Positions 15,206 to 22,879 of a stretch of 27,865 bases of DNA are shown here, piece by piece. The DNA comes from JBKHDT01 sp049974825. GTDB lineage: Bacteria > Pseudomonadota > Gammaproteobacteria > Halothiobacillales > Halothiobacillaceae. The stretch is taken from contig JBNGDJ010000022.1 in the NCBI GenBank assembly GCA_049974825.1, positions 1-27,865 on the forward strand. The letters run 5' to 3'. A model generated the notes under the pieces. The model was not told the origin of the DNA, did no database searches, and was given only the letters and a program-made list of their open reading frames with translations. Made by a program: the position numbers and the translations under genes. Within the stretch, counting starts at the first letter, position 1. The number at the start of each line of letters is the position of its first letter.

Positions 15206-16943
15206 GTTCAACGCGATGAGCAGTTCACGGATCGGCCCGGGCGCTGCGATTTGTTGGGAAGCTCTGCACAAATCCATTTGGCGCGGGACACCGTGGCTGC
15301 TTCTCCTTGTGCTTCTGCTGCCCTTGAATCCTGCCTGGTCGAGCACGGTGCAGGAACGCCTGTTCAACCCGCAACCGGCCGAAGGCGACCTGGTGCTGCC
15401 CATGCCCGACGGGGCCATGATGGTTTTTCGCCGCGTAGCCGTGCCGGGTAGCGGGTTCTGGGGCGACGAGTCCCGGATTATCCAGATGGGGGATGCGACC
15501 GGCGGAATGTTCGAGGGGCTGCGCCGGATGCAGATTGCCGGCTCCTTCCGGGACACGTCCTCCGATCAATGGCATTTCTGGCTGGCCAAGTACGAACTGA
15601 ACGTCGCCCAGTTCGTGGCCGTGATGGGGTTCGACGAGCTGGTTGCCGTCAGCGGCGACGAGTCGGTGGCGCAGATCCCCGAGCTCGGCGGGCGTGAGCG
15701 GCTTGAGCGACTGGCGCAGCCGCTGACCTATGTCAGTGCCTTCGACATCCAGCGGTTCGTGCACCGCTACAACCGCTGGCTCTTTGACCCGGAGCACCCC
15801 GAGCGTCGCGCGGCCCTGCCAGCCCTGGACAACGTGCCCGGTTTCCTGAGATTGCCTACCGAAGAAGAATGGGCCTATGCCGCGCGGGGTGGGGAAGTCG
15901 CCCTCAAGGCGGGTCATTTCAATGATCGCCTGCCGTTCGACCCGGCCCGGCTGGATGATTTTGCCTGGCACCTGGGCAATGCGCGGCATCAGCTTCGCCC
16001 CATTGGATTGCGCAGCCCGGATGCGCTCGGCTTGCATGACATGCTGGGCAATGCCCAGGAATTGACCGGAACGCGCTTTCGTCCGGAGCTGGGGCAGGGC
16101 AAGCCCGGCGGGATCACCGTGCGCGGTGGCAGCGTGTCCACGCCGGCGGCCGAAATGCGCAGCGCCCTGCGGGCCGAACTGGACGAATATGGCTGGGACC
16201 CGGACGCGCAGCAGGTTTTGGTGCGACGGTCGTTCAACACGGGTGTGCGCCTTGCCATTGGCAGCAATGTCGTGCTGGATGCCGAGCAGCAGGCTCGCAT
16301 CGAACAGGAATACGAAGCCTACCGGGAACGGATGCGCGCCCAGACGCCCGCCGGGCGCAGCATGAACAATCTCGTCGCCCAGGCTTCCGGGCAGTTGGGG
16401 GACATGGATGCGCTGCTTGAAGAGTTGATCAGCCGCAACCCTGACCTCGCCGGACCACTCGGTTCGGTCCGGGAGCAGGCCGAGCAGGCGCGAATCCAGC
16501 TCGCGCAGGCCGAGCGGCTGCGCGCGCGCAGTCTGCTGCAGGATGCGGCGCGCAACGGGGTGAATCTCAGCGTGCATCTGTCCAGGCTCACCTCGCTGGA
16601 CTCTGCGCGGGAGACGGCCGCCGAGCTGGCCGAGCTCTCCACGCGCTACGAAGCGCGGCTGCGCGAAACCGAACAGCTGATCGAGCGGCAAAACCGGGCC
16701 ATCGACGAACAGCTAGCCGGTTACGGGACCAAGCTTGCGGCGCTGGCCGATACCGAACCGGCGCATGTGGATGCCGCCTTCGAAGCTCTGCAGGCGCAGG
16801 AGATTTCCGCCCGGGAAGCGGCCGTCATGGAATTGCTTGCCGAGCATGTCAGCCGTTACCGGGAGTTGCGTCGTCCGGATCAGCCCGGCTGGCTGGCGCA
16901 GTTCCGGGAAACCTTTGCCGAGTTCGACGATGAACAGCCATGA
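15195..16943 (+). CDS. tagR-like: Periplasmic FGE/SUMF1-fold protein with coiled-coil tail (TagR-like), 582 aa
   Basis: Start chosen as GTG 15195, 6 nt after AGGAGG and overlapping the permease stop by 11 nt; ATG 15216 is the alternative. A signal segment (31-49) precedes an FGE-sulfatase fold (about 75-360) with family landmarks LRLPTEEEWAYAARGG (218-233), GLHDMLGNAQELTG (279-292), VRGGS (309-313) and NTGVRLAI (348-355). The mature protein has no cysteine, so the catalytic pair of true formylglycine-generating enzymes is missing and it is probably a binding protein. Residues about 362-560 form a long Glu/Ala/Arg coiled coil. In Pseudomonas the FGE-fold TagR binds the PpkA periplasmic part; the vWA protein three genes upstream is the obvious partner. 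The signal-peptide coding region carries an inverted fragment of the intergenic repeat. Confidence 0.88.
   Translation: MSTEFNAMSSSRIGPGAAICWEALHKSIWRGTPWLLLLVLLLPLNPAWSSTVQERLFNPQPAEGDLVLPMPDGAMMVFRRVAVPGSGFWGDESRIIQMGDATGGMFEGLRRMQIAGSFRDTSSDQWHFWLAKYELNVAQFVAVMGFDELVAVSGDESVAQIPELGGRERLERLAQPLTYVSAFDIQRFVHRYNRWLFDPEHPERRAALPALDNVPGFLRLPTEEEWAYAARGGEVALKAGHFNDRLPFDPARLDDFAWHLGNARHQLRPIGLRSPDALGLHDMLGNAQELTGTRFRPELGQGKPGGITVRGGSVSTPAAEMRSALRAELDEYGWDPDAQQVLVRRSFNTGVRLAIGSNVVLDAEQQARIEQEYEAYRERMRAQTPAGRSMNNLVAQASGQLGDMDALLEELISRNPDLAGPLGSVREQAEQARIQLAQAERLRARSLLQDAARNGVNLSVHLSRLTSLDSARETAAELAELSTRYEARLRETEQLIERQNRAIDEQLAGYGTKLAALADTEPAHVDAAFEALQAQEISAREAAVMELLAEHVSRYRELRRPDQPGWLAQFRETFAEFDDEQP
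15256..15277 (-). repeat. Solo inverted fragment of the intergenic repeat inside a coding region
   Basis: The reverse complement contains ATGGATTTGTGCAGAG followed by N and TTCCC, the 3' end of repeat copy B (10025-10046), with a single mismatch over 22 nt. It lies inside the signal-peptide region of the FGE-fold gene in the opposite orientation to copies A and B, and is translated as part of AICWEALHKSIW. Confidence 0.75.
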
Positions 16944-17033
16944 TTTTCAGCGGGCCGGGCGGGCATTTTGTCATCGCCTGGCGGCATGCCCGGGCAACTT
17001 TGGATTATTGATCGACAACACGAGGAAAACACC

Positions 17034-17678
17034 ATGAAACACACCAGAACCGCTGTTGTGCTGCTGGCCGCCACCCTGACGGCTTCAGGCTGCGCCAACA
17101 TGGACGATGGGGACCGCACGCGTGCCGAGGGCTCGGCGGCCGGTGCCGTGCTCGGCGGGTTGATCGGCTATGCCATCGGTGACAGCCGGGGAGCCGCCAT
17201 CGGCGCGGCCCTGGGGGCAGGCGCCGGCTTTGCCGTGGGCAACGAGATTGCCAAGCGCAAGGAAGCCTATGCGACCACCGAGGATTTCCTGGACGCCGAG
17301 ATCGCGCGGGTGGACGAGTTCAACACCACCACCGTGGCCTACAACGAGCAGGTCCGTGCCGAGATTGTCCGGCTTGAAGCCGAGGCCGATCAGCTGCGCG
17401 CCCGCCAGGTTTCGGGCGCATTGACCCAGGCGGAACTCGAGACCGAACGCGCAAAGATCGCGGGGCAGATCGAGAAAAGCAAAAAGCTTGAGGAAGCGCT
17501 GGTGGCCGAGCTGAAGGTTCAGGAGGAGATTCTCGCGCAAGAGGGTGAGGACCGGCCGGCCGACGATCCCTACATTGCCCGGCTGACCAACGAGGTGGCC
17601 GAACTGCAGCGCAATCTCGACCAGCTGCGCGACGACAGCGACCAGCTGGCCAGCATCGACGAGAGGTTGTCCGTATGA
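17034..17678 (+). CDS. tagQ-like: Glycine-zipper outer-membrane lipoprotein with coiled coil (TagQ-like), 214 aa
   Basis: Lipobox TASGC puts the lipidated cysteine at residue 20; the next residue is Ala, so outer-membrane sorting by Lol is expected. Residues about 31-70 are a glycine zipper (AAGAVLGGLIGYAIG, AAIGAALGAGAGFAVG), able to insert in or pack against a membrane. The rest (75-214) is a charged coiled coil. Start ATG follows GAGGA at proper distance. The 90-nt gap before it contains a GGGCAT/ATGCCC inverted repeat but no convincing promoter. TagQ, the outer-membrane lipoprotein of the TagQRST set, is the suggested counterpart; that rests on position and class rather than clear sequence identity. 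Confidence 0.85.
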   Translation: MKHTRTAVVLLAATLTASGCANMDDGDRTRAEGSAAGAVLGGLIGYAIGDSRGAAIGAALGAGAGFAVGNEIAKRKEAYATTEDFLDAEIARVDEFNTTTVAYNEQVRAEIVRLEAEADQLRARQVSGALTQAELETERAKIAGQIEKSKKLEEALVAELKVQEEILAQEGEDRPADDPYIARLTNEVAELQRNLDQLRDDSDQLASIDERLSV

Positions 17679-18238
17679 GTGCATTGACAAAGACGGCAAA
17701 GCCGGCCCGGGCCCTCGTGCTTGGGCTCGGGCTGCTTGTTCTGGGCGGCTGCGCGAGCTCCACCGACCCGCGCGAAGGTGGATTCTTCGGTGGCGTGCAG
17801 GGGCTCGGCAGTGGCGCCTACGATGCCCGGCTCAAGGAGCGAGAGGATCGCCTGGCGACCTTGCGTGAAACCCAGGCGGAACTGTCCGGCGAGCGCGCCA
17901 CGCTCGAAGTCTCTCAGCTTGCGGCAGAGGAGGCACTGGAACAGGAGCGGGCCGAGTACGCCCGGCTCGAACGCGATATCGACGGGCTGGAGCGTCGTCT
18001 GGCGGAACTGAAAAAGACGCGCGGCGCACAGGACAGCCGGGTGGCCGATCTGCAGTCCCGCCTCGATTCGCTCCAGCAGGACATGAACAAGCAGTCGAAC
18101 GCGCTGGATGCACTTGAGGGCAGCGGGATGCCGGATGATGCGATGGAACAGCGGCGCCGGGAGCTCCTTGCCCAGCGCGAGGCCCTGCGCAAGGAGTATG
18201 ACCTGCTCATGTCCCTAACGATGGATCTTGCTCGCTGA
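17675..18238 (+). CDS. Coiled-coil lipoprotein (187 aa)
   Basis: Lipobox LGGC places the lipidated cysteine at residue 26, followed by Ala-Ser, which favours the outer membrane. A short glycine-rich segment (EGGFFGGVQGLGSGAY) leads into about 140 residues of continuous heptad-like coiled coil. Its start overlaps the previous lipoprotein stop (ATGA). The two lipoproteins share size, glycine-rich neck and coiled-coil stalk, so they may be divergent duplicates that form a hetero-oligomer. No named family was recognised. Confidence 0.85.
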   Translation: MSALTKTAKPARALVLGLGLLVLGGCASSTDPREGGFFGGVQGLGSGAYDARLKEREDRLATLRETQAELSGERATLEVSQLAAEEALEQERAEYARLERDIDGLERRLAELKKTRGAQDSRVADLQSRLDSLQQDMNKQSNALDALEGSGMPDDAMEQRRRELLAQREALRKEYDLLMSLTMDLAR

Positions 18239-18240
18239 TC

Positions 18241-19275
18241 ATGCGCATGCTCCGGGTCCTCCTGCTTTTGTCTTGGCTTGCCCCGTTGCAGGCCGTGGCC
18301 GGGCCGGAGCGCATGGATGAGGTCGCCTCGCTTTTGGCGGAGCGGGCACTTGAAGCCCCCACGGCCCAAACCCTGGCGGCGATCCGTTCCGATGACTGGG
18401 AAGCGGCACTGGCCGAATTCGACCCGCATGCGCGGCTGATCGACTCGGACCGTGACGCTGAAAAAGGCCCCGGGATGGCCGGGATCGGGGCCACCATCCG
18501 GGCGGACGCGGCCGGCGATCTCTGGCTGCTGGCGCAGCAGGGCGGGCCGGCGGAGCAAGCCGGGCTTTTGGGCCCGGTTCGGCTTTTGGCAGTGGATGGG
18601 CAGCCGGTGTCGGCTGTGGATGCCGCGCGTGTCGCCGAATGGATTCGCGGGCGCGCCGGATCGACCGTCTTGATTGAAGTTGGTGATGCGCTTGGTGAGT
18701 CGAGGCGTTACCGACTCACACGGGCGGCCTTTGAGCCGCTTGCCGTGGAGCGGCGTGAGTCGCCGGTGGGTACAGTCCTGCGGATCGGCCCTTTTCGCGG
18801 CGGAGTCACCCGTCCTGCGGTGGAAGAACTGCTCTTGCGGCACAAGCGCGCCGGAGGGGGAGCGCTGGTTCTCGACCTGCGGTTTTCCGGGGGCGGGGAC
18901 GTGTTCGAGGCACTGGACGTGGCCCGGCTGTTCTTGCCGGCGGGCAAGACGCTGGCGCGGTTTGTTGATCGCGCCGGGGATGCGCAGGTGTTCGTGTCCC
19001 GAACCGACGGCCCCGGGCGGGCGTTGCCGCTGACGGTCTGGGTGAGCGGGGAAACGGCAAGTGCGGCCGAGATTCTGGCGGGTATTCTGCGATTTCACGG
19101 GCGGGCGCCACTGCTGGGCGAGTCCACCTGGGGCAAGTGCAGCATCCAGACCGAGCAGCCGCTGTCGGACGGCAGCCTGCTTCGATTCACCGAGCGCCGG
19201 GTACTGTTTCCTGATGGAAGCAGCTGTGACGGGCATCCACTGTCTCCTGACGGACCTCTCCCGGTTCGGCAGTGA
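18241..19275 (+). CDS. S41-family (tail-specific) serine protease with PDZ domain, 344 aa
   Basis: A signal peptide (1-20) is followed by a helical region, a PDZ domain (about 80-160, with GPVRLLAVDGQPV) and the S41 protease core. The catalytic serine is S274 in ETASAAEIL and the lysine is K299 in STWGKCSIQ, exactly 25 residues apart, the same spacing as Ser430/Lys455 of E. coli Prc. The substrate-binding strand DLRFSGGGD (212-220) is also present. It should be an active periplasmic protease that trims C-termini. It begins 2 nt after the upstream lipoprotein stop and may process or control envelope components of this operon. It is shorter than Prc and near CtpA size. Confidence 0.9.
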   Translation: MRMLRVLLLLSWLAPLQAVAGPERMDEVASLLAERALEAPTAQTLAAIRSDDWEAALAEFDPHARLIDSDRDAEKGPGMAGIGATIRADAAGDLWLLAQQGGPAEQAGLLGPVRLLAVDGQPVSAVDAARVAEWIRGRAGSTVLIEVGDALGESRRYRLTRAAFEPLAVERRESPVGTVLRIGPFRGGVTRPAVEELLLRHKRAGGGALVLDLRFSGGGDVFEALDVARLFLPAGKTLARFVDRAGDAQVFVSRTDGPGRALPLTVWVSGETASAAEILAGILRFHGRAPLLGESTWGKCSIQTEQPLSDGSLLRFTERRVLFPDGSSCDGHPLSPDGPLPVRQ

Positions 19276-19433
19276 AAGACAGCTTTTTGCACGCGCTCGC
19301 TCGCAGCATTGCTGCAGGCGGGCTTGTATTCGGGAGGAGCGAACGGATTGCGGTTTCGGTCAAGCCATGGTCCGGCAAGGAAGGTCTGTACAGATGCAGA
19401 GTTTCCGCAAGAAACACACAGGAGAAGGCAGTG

Positions 19434-22400
19434 ATGAAAGAGTCCCTGGGAAAATTCGGCCGCACCCTCGCCGGCCTGACGGTCATGTTGGCGGCATCGG
19501 GTGCATGGACCGCTGTCTGGGCCGACCAGACCTGGAAGGTGCTGGAGATGGACGGTGTATTCGAATACGCCACCGGCCCGGAAGACCTGCCGGCGCTCAG
19601 CAGCAAAACACCGGTCACGCCGAGAATGCTGATGGCCTACGGCCTGCTGCCGCCGGAGGCGATGACACTGGCCCTGAGCCTCCGGTCCGAGGGAATCGAC
19701 CTGCTCTCGGCCGACCTGGAGACCCTGCGTGGGCTTGAGGAACAGGCCCGGGCGGGAACGTTGCGGGCCGACGCGGGGATTCTTGCCCAGCTGGTCTCAT
19801 TGATGGCCGGTCGCAACTACCTTGAATGGTCGGGCATCACGGTGGAGCAGGAAATTACTCTGGACGATGACACGCCCGTCCGGGGGCGCGGCGAACTGCT
19901 GCTTTCCGACGACGAAGGCACTCGCGCCCGGTTGCTGCTGGCAGGCGAAACCGTCCCGGCCGGGCGAATCAGCCTGGTCGAGGCGGCCCAGTGGGGCGAG
20001 GCACCCACGGTACGTCTGTTCCGCTCGCCCGGGTATGTCCGCGGACGGGTGGAGTTTCCCCTGGATGCCGGACTCGTGTCGGTGGTTCCCGCGCCGGAGC
20101 AGGGGCATCTGGCGGCGGTGACGGTCATGGGGCAGACCGGAGCGCCGCAGACAGTCTTTATGCGTCGCAACAACAGCGGTCGCCTGCTTTGGTCCGCCAT
20201 GCCCACGACGGGAAGCCAGTTGTTGCCTGAAGCCGTGCTTGCGCTTCCCGGGGGCGATTACATCGTGGCCGGTGCCGGGCCGGTGATCCGCTTCGACGAT
20301 CAGGGCACGCCCCAGTGGGTTGTCGAGCCGGGCACGCTGGATCCGGCGCTTGCCGGCTTTTCTGTGCGTGCCGCCGCGGTGTCGGGTTCGCGGTTGCTGC
20401 TTGCCGGACAGACGGCGGAGGATGGTGCGACGCGCCTGGTGGCGATGGACGACGCGGGGGCGCTGCTCTGGCAGGTGAGCCTGGCGGATGCGGGGCGGGC
20501 GGATCATCTGGCCGCGCTGGATGATTCACAATGGGTGCTGGCCGGCACCGCATCCGACGGAAAACCGGCTGTGGCCCTGGTGGATGAGGCGGGAGAAGTG
20601 CGCTGGCAATCCGGTGCGGACAAGGGCCTGGCACCTTCAACCATCGAGACGCTCGCCGTGGTTGAAGGCCGTGGGGTGGTTTACGCCGGGCAGGCCGACG
20701 GGGGCGGGCTCTGGATTCGGAGTCTTGACCCGGCCAGCGGTGTCATTGCCGATCTTGCCCTGGAGAACGCCGGGGCGATCGGGGCCGTTAATGCCGTGCA
20801 AGTGCTCAAGTCTGACGGGGCCGGCGGGCTGCTGATCGGTGGAGAGGCCCGCACCGAGAACGGCTGGCTGGCGCATGTCGACGCGCAGGGCGCAGTGCGC
20901 TGGTTCCGTGAATATGGCCTGGAGGATGTTCGCGAGACCCTGCTGGACGTGCGGCCGGTGGGTGATTCGCTGGTGCTTGTGGGCAGGCTGCGGGCCGGGT
21001 CGCGCCGGAACTTGCCTCAGGTCTGGCTGATGCAGACCGACGCGGAGGGCAAGCCGGTCGCCCCGCCGGCCCTGCCGGAGCCCGTCGCTGGCTTTGCGGC
21101 CGAACTGTCCGCAATGCTTGCCCAGGCCGAGCCGGTGGTTGCCACGCTGGGTGATCCGGAATTCCACGTGGACCAGGACGGCCAGGTAGACATGGCCCTG
21201 CCCTGGCTGACCGTGAAGACCGACTGGGACTTCCAGCCCTACGTGCGCCACGTCGAATGGGTGGTGGGTGACGTGCATGCCGGTCTCGGGGCCGTCCGTG
21301 AGGGGCTGAAGCCGGTTTCGCTGGAGTTGCCGAAAACAGTGGACGTGCGCGACCAGAGTGGCGGGCTGGCCGGTCGCCTGAGCTTCAAGCAGGCGGATTT
21401 TGAGGCCAACTGGGACACGGGGCTTGGCCTGTTCCGGGACTTCTCGCTTGTGGCCGGCGACGCGCTCTTGGACCTGCACCCGCAAGAGGGCCTGATGGGA
21501 GCGGGTGCCGCTCAGGCCGCTCTGGCCCAGATGGAAGGCAAGGACGCGCCGCGCAGCCTGCGCGCCGGGCAGGTGACGATCGAATCGTCTACCGAACAGC
21601 GCGATGACGGGCTCTACGAGGCGCCTCTGAGCCTCAAGCTGGAAAACGTCGCGCTGGACTCGTTTGTCGAGCCACCGCTGATGAGGTTTGACCAAGTGGC
21701 CTTTGAAACCCGGTTCTCGGATGTTGACCTGACAGCCCTGGTGCAGATGGAGCAGCTTCGCGAGGAGCACGAGGTCTTCAAGGCGGACAATCCCATCACC
21801 ATGTTCGGCGAGATCGTGACCATGGTGGGCAATCCCTCGGGCAAGCTTGCCATCAAGGGGCTGAATGCCCGCGGCGAGAAGGAGCGCCAGTATCTGCGCC
21901 TGGCCAGCCTGGATGTCGATTTGGGCCTCAAGCGTGCGGCGACCGGCGTCCAGCGGCGCGATCTCTGGGGACGGCTGGACGTCGAGGGTCTTGCCTTCTC
22001 CGAAGCCGATTCGCACCAGCTCGTGCGTTTTGACCTCGATCGCCTGAGCTTCGATGGTGCGATCAACGAGATCTCGCCTGTCGCGATCATTCAACTCGTA
22101 CTCGCCTCGGCCATGGCCGGCGAGGTTGACGAGCCGACCCTGCTGGCCCTGTCCCAGCAGCTTTACTCGGCGCTCTCTGTCGGGCTGGAAATTGACGGGT
22201 TCCGCGGGCTGGAAGAGGGCAGCGAGGATGCGCCGCAACCCTTCGGCCTGGAGTTGCTTCGGTTTCGCAGCGACTCGGTGGACGTGAATACGCCGGCGCC
22301 CACCACGCACTTTGCGTTCTCCCACGAGGGCCTCAGCATCCCGCCGGTCCTGATTGCGCAGGACCCGTTCGTCGGTCAGATTCCACGACGCTCTGATCTG

Positions 22401-22877
22401 GCCTTCGATCTCAAGCGCCTGCCGTCGGGGTTCGCGGAAGACCAGGAAACCGTGCAGCGCCTCAAATCCGGCGAACTTGATCCCGGCCAGTTGATGATCG
22501 AGCAGATGGTCGCCAACAAGACCCTGCTGGACATTCCCCGCTGGGAAATCGAGCTGCCCGATGGACTCATTGCCCTGTCCGGGCGCAGCTGGACGGAAGA
22601 GCCGACCGATGACGGCCCGGGCCTGGTCAAGGGCGAGTTCGACTTGCGGATTGTCAATTTTGACCAGATTGCCGCCAGCTGGGCCGCATTGGTTGAAGAT
22701 GCATCGCAGCGCGAAGAGATGGAGGCCGCGGTGGCCATGGTTCGGCTGCTTGGCGAGAAGCGCGAGAATGGCGAAGGCCTGCCCGAACATGTCTTCCGCA
22801 TCGAGGTGGACTCGGCGGGCAAGGCGCAGGTCAATGGCGAGGATCTGGCCCCGCTGCTCAACCAGCTGGGCGGCTGA
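19434..22877 (+). CDS. Giant periplasmic protein: shared N-terminal domain, beta-propeller, C-terminal beta/alpha region (1147 aa)
   Basis: ATG 19434 has AGGAGAAGG 5 nt upstream and opens a clean signal peptide (1-30, VWA|DQ). A GTG at 19272 overlapping the protease stop would add 54 residues but lacks a ribosome-binding site. Residues about 33-165 match the N-terminal domain of the 896-aa protein of operon I, about 38 identities in the first 78 aligned positions by hand count. Residues about 190-530 carry repeated blades of the type DxxGxxxW (DDQGTPQW, DDAGALLW, DEAGEVRW, DAQGAVRW), a PQQ/NHL-like propeller. Residues about 540-1147 alternate beta and charged helical segments, faintly reminiscent of DUF945/AsmA-like proteins; that resemblance is weak. 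The 158-nt gap upstream has no clear promoter; it contains GCAGAGTTTCC, an 11-nt match to the repeat end. Confidence 0.87.
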   Translation: MKESLGKFGRTLAGLTVMLAASGAWTAVWADQTWKVLEMDGVFEYATGPEDLPALSSKTPVTPRMLMAYGLLPPEAMTLALSLRSEGIDLLSADLETLRGLEEQARAGTLRADAGILAQLVSLMAGRNYLEWSGITVEQEITLDDDTPVRGRGELLLSDDEGTRARLLLAGETVPAGRISLVEAAQWGEAPTVRLFRSPGYVRGRVEFPLDAGLVSVVPAPEQGHLAAVTVMGQTGAPQTVFMRRNNSGRLLWSAMPTTGSQLLPEAVLALPGGDYIVAGAGPVIRFDDQGTPQWVVEPGTLDPALAGFSVRAAAVSGSRLLLAGQTAEDGATRLVAMDDAGALLWQVSLADAGRADHLAALDDSQWVLAGTASDGKPAVALVDEAGEVRWQSGADKGLAPSTIETLAVVEGRGVVYAGQADGGGLWIRSLDPASGVIADLALENAGAIGAVNAVQVLKSDGAGGLLIGGEARTENGWLAHVDAQGAVRWFREYGLEDVRETLLDVRPVGDSLVLVGRLRAGSRRNLPQVWLMQTDAEGKPVAPPALPEPVAGFAAELSAMLAQAEPVVATLGDPEFHVDQDGQVDMALPWLTVKTDWDFQPYVRHVEWVVGDVHAGLGAVREGLKPVSLELPKTVDVRDQSGGLAGRLSFKQADFEANWDTGLGLFRDFSLVAGDALLDLHPQEGLMGAGAAQAALAQMEGKDAPRSLRAGQVTIESSTEQRDDGLYEAPLSLKLENVALDSFVEPPLMRFDQVAFETRFSDVDLTALVQMEQLREEHEVFKADNPITMFGEIVTMVGNPSGKLAIKGLNARGEKERQYLRLASLDVDLGLKRAATGVQRRDLWGRLDVEGLAFSEADSHQLVRFDLDRLSFDGAINEISPVAIIQLVLASAMAGEVDEPTLLALSQQLYSALSVGLEIDGFRGLEEGSEDAPQPFGLELLRFRSDSVDVNTPAPTTHFAFSHEGLSIPPVLIAQDPFVGQIPRRSDLAFDLKRLPSGFAEDQETVQRLKSGELDPGQLMIEQMVANKTLLDIPRWEIELPDGLIALSGRSWTEEPTDDGPGLVKGEFDLRIVNFDQIAASWAALVEDASQREEMEAAVAMVRLLGEKRENGEGLPEHVFRIEVDSAGKAQVNGEDLAPLLNQLGG

Positions 22878-22879
22878 GG

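Noticed and set aside
15195..16943. Active formylglycine-generating enzyme or sulfatase activator
   Set aside because: The mature protein lacks all cysteines and no sulfatase gene lies nearby.
10442..17678. Complete type VI secretion locus
   Set aside because: No sheath, baseplate, IcmF/DotU, ClpV, Hcp or VgrG gene and no kinase or phosphatase is visible; only the TagTSRQ/PpkA-periplasmic classes are present.
19272..19433. GTG start overlapping the protease stop for the 1147-aa protein
   Set aside because: No ribosome-binding site there, while 19434 has AGGAGAAGG and begins a clean signal peptide. Kept only as an alternative.
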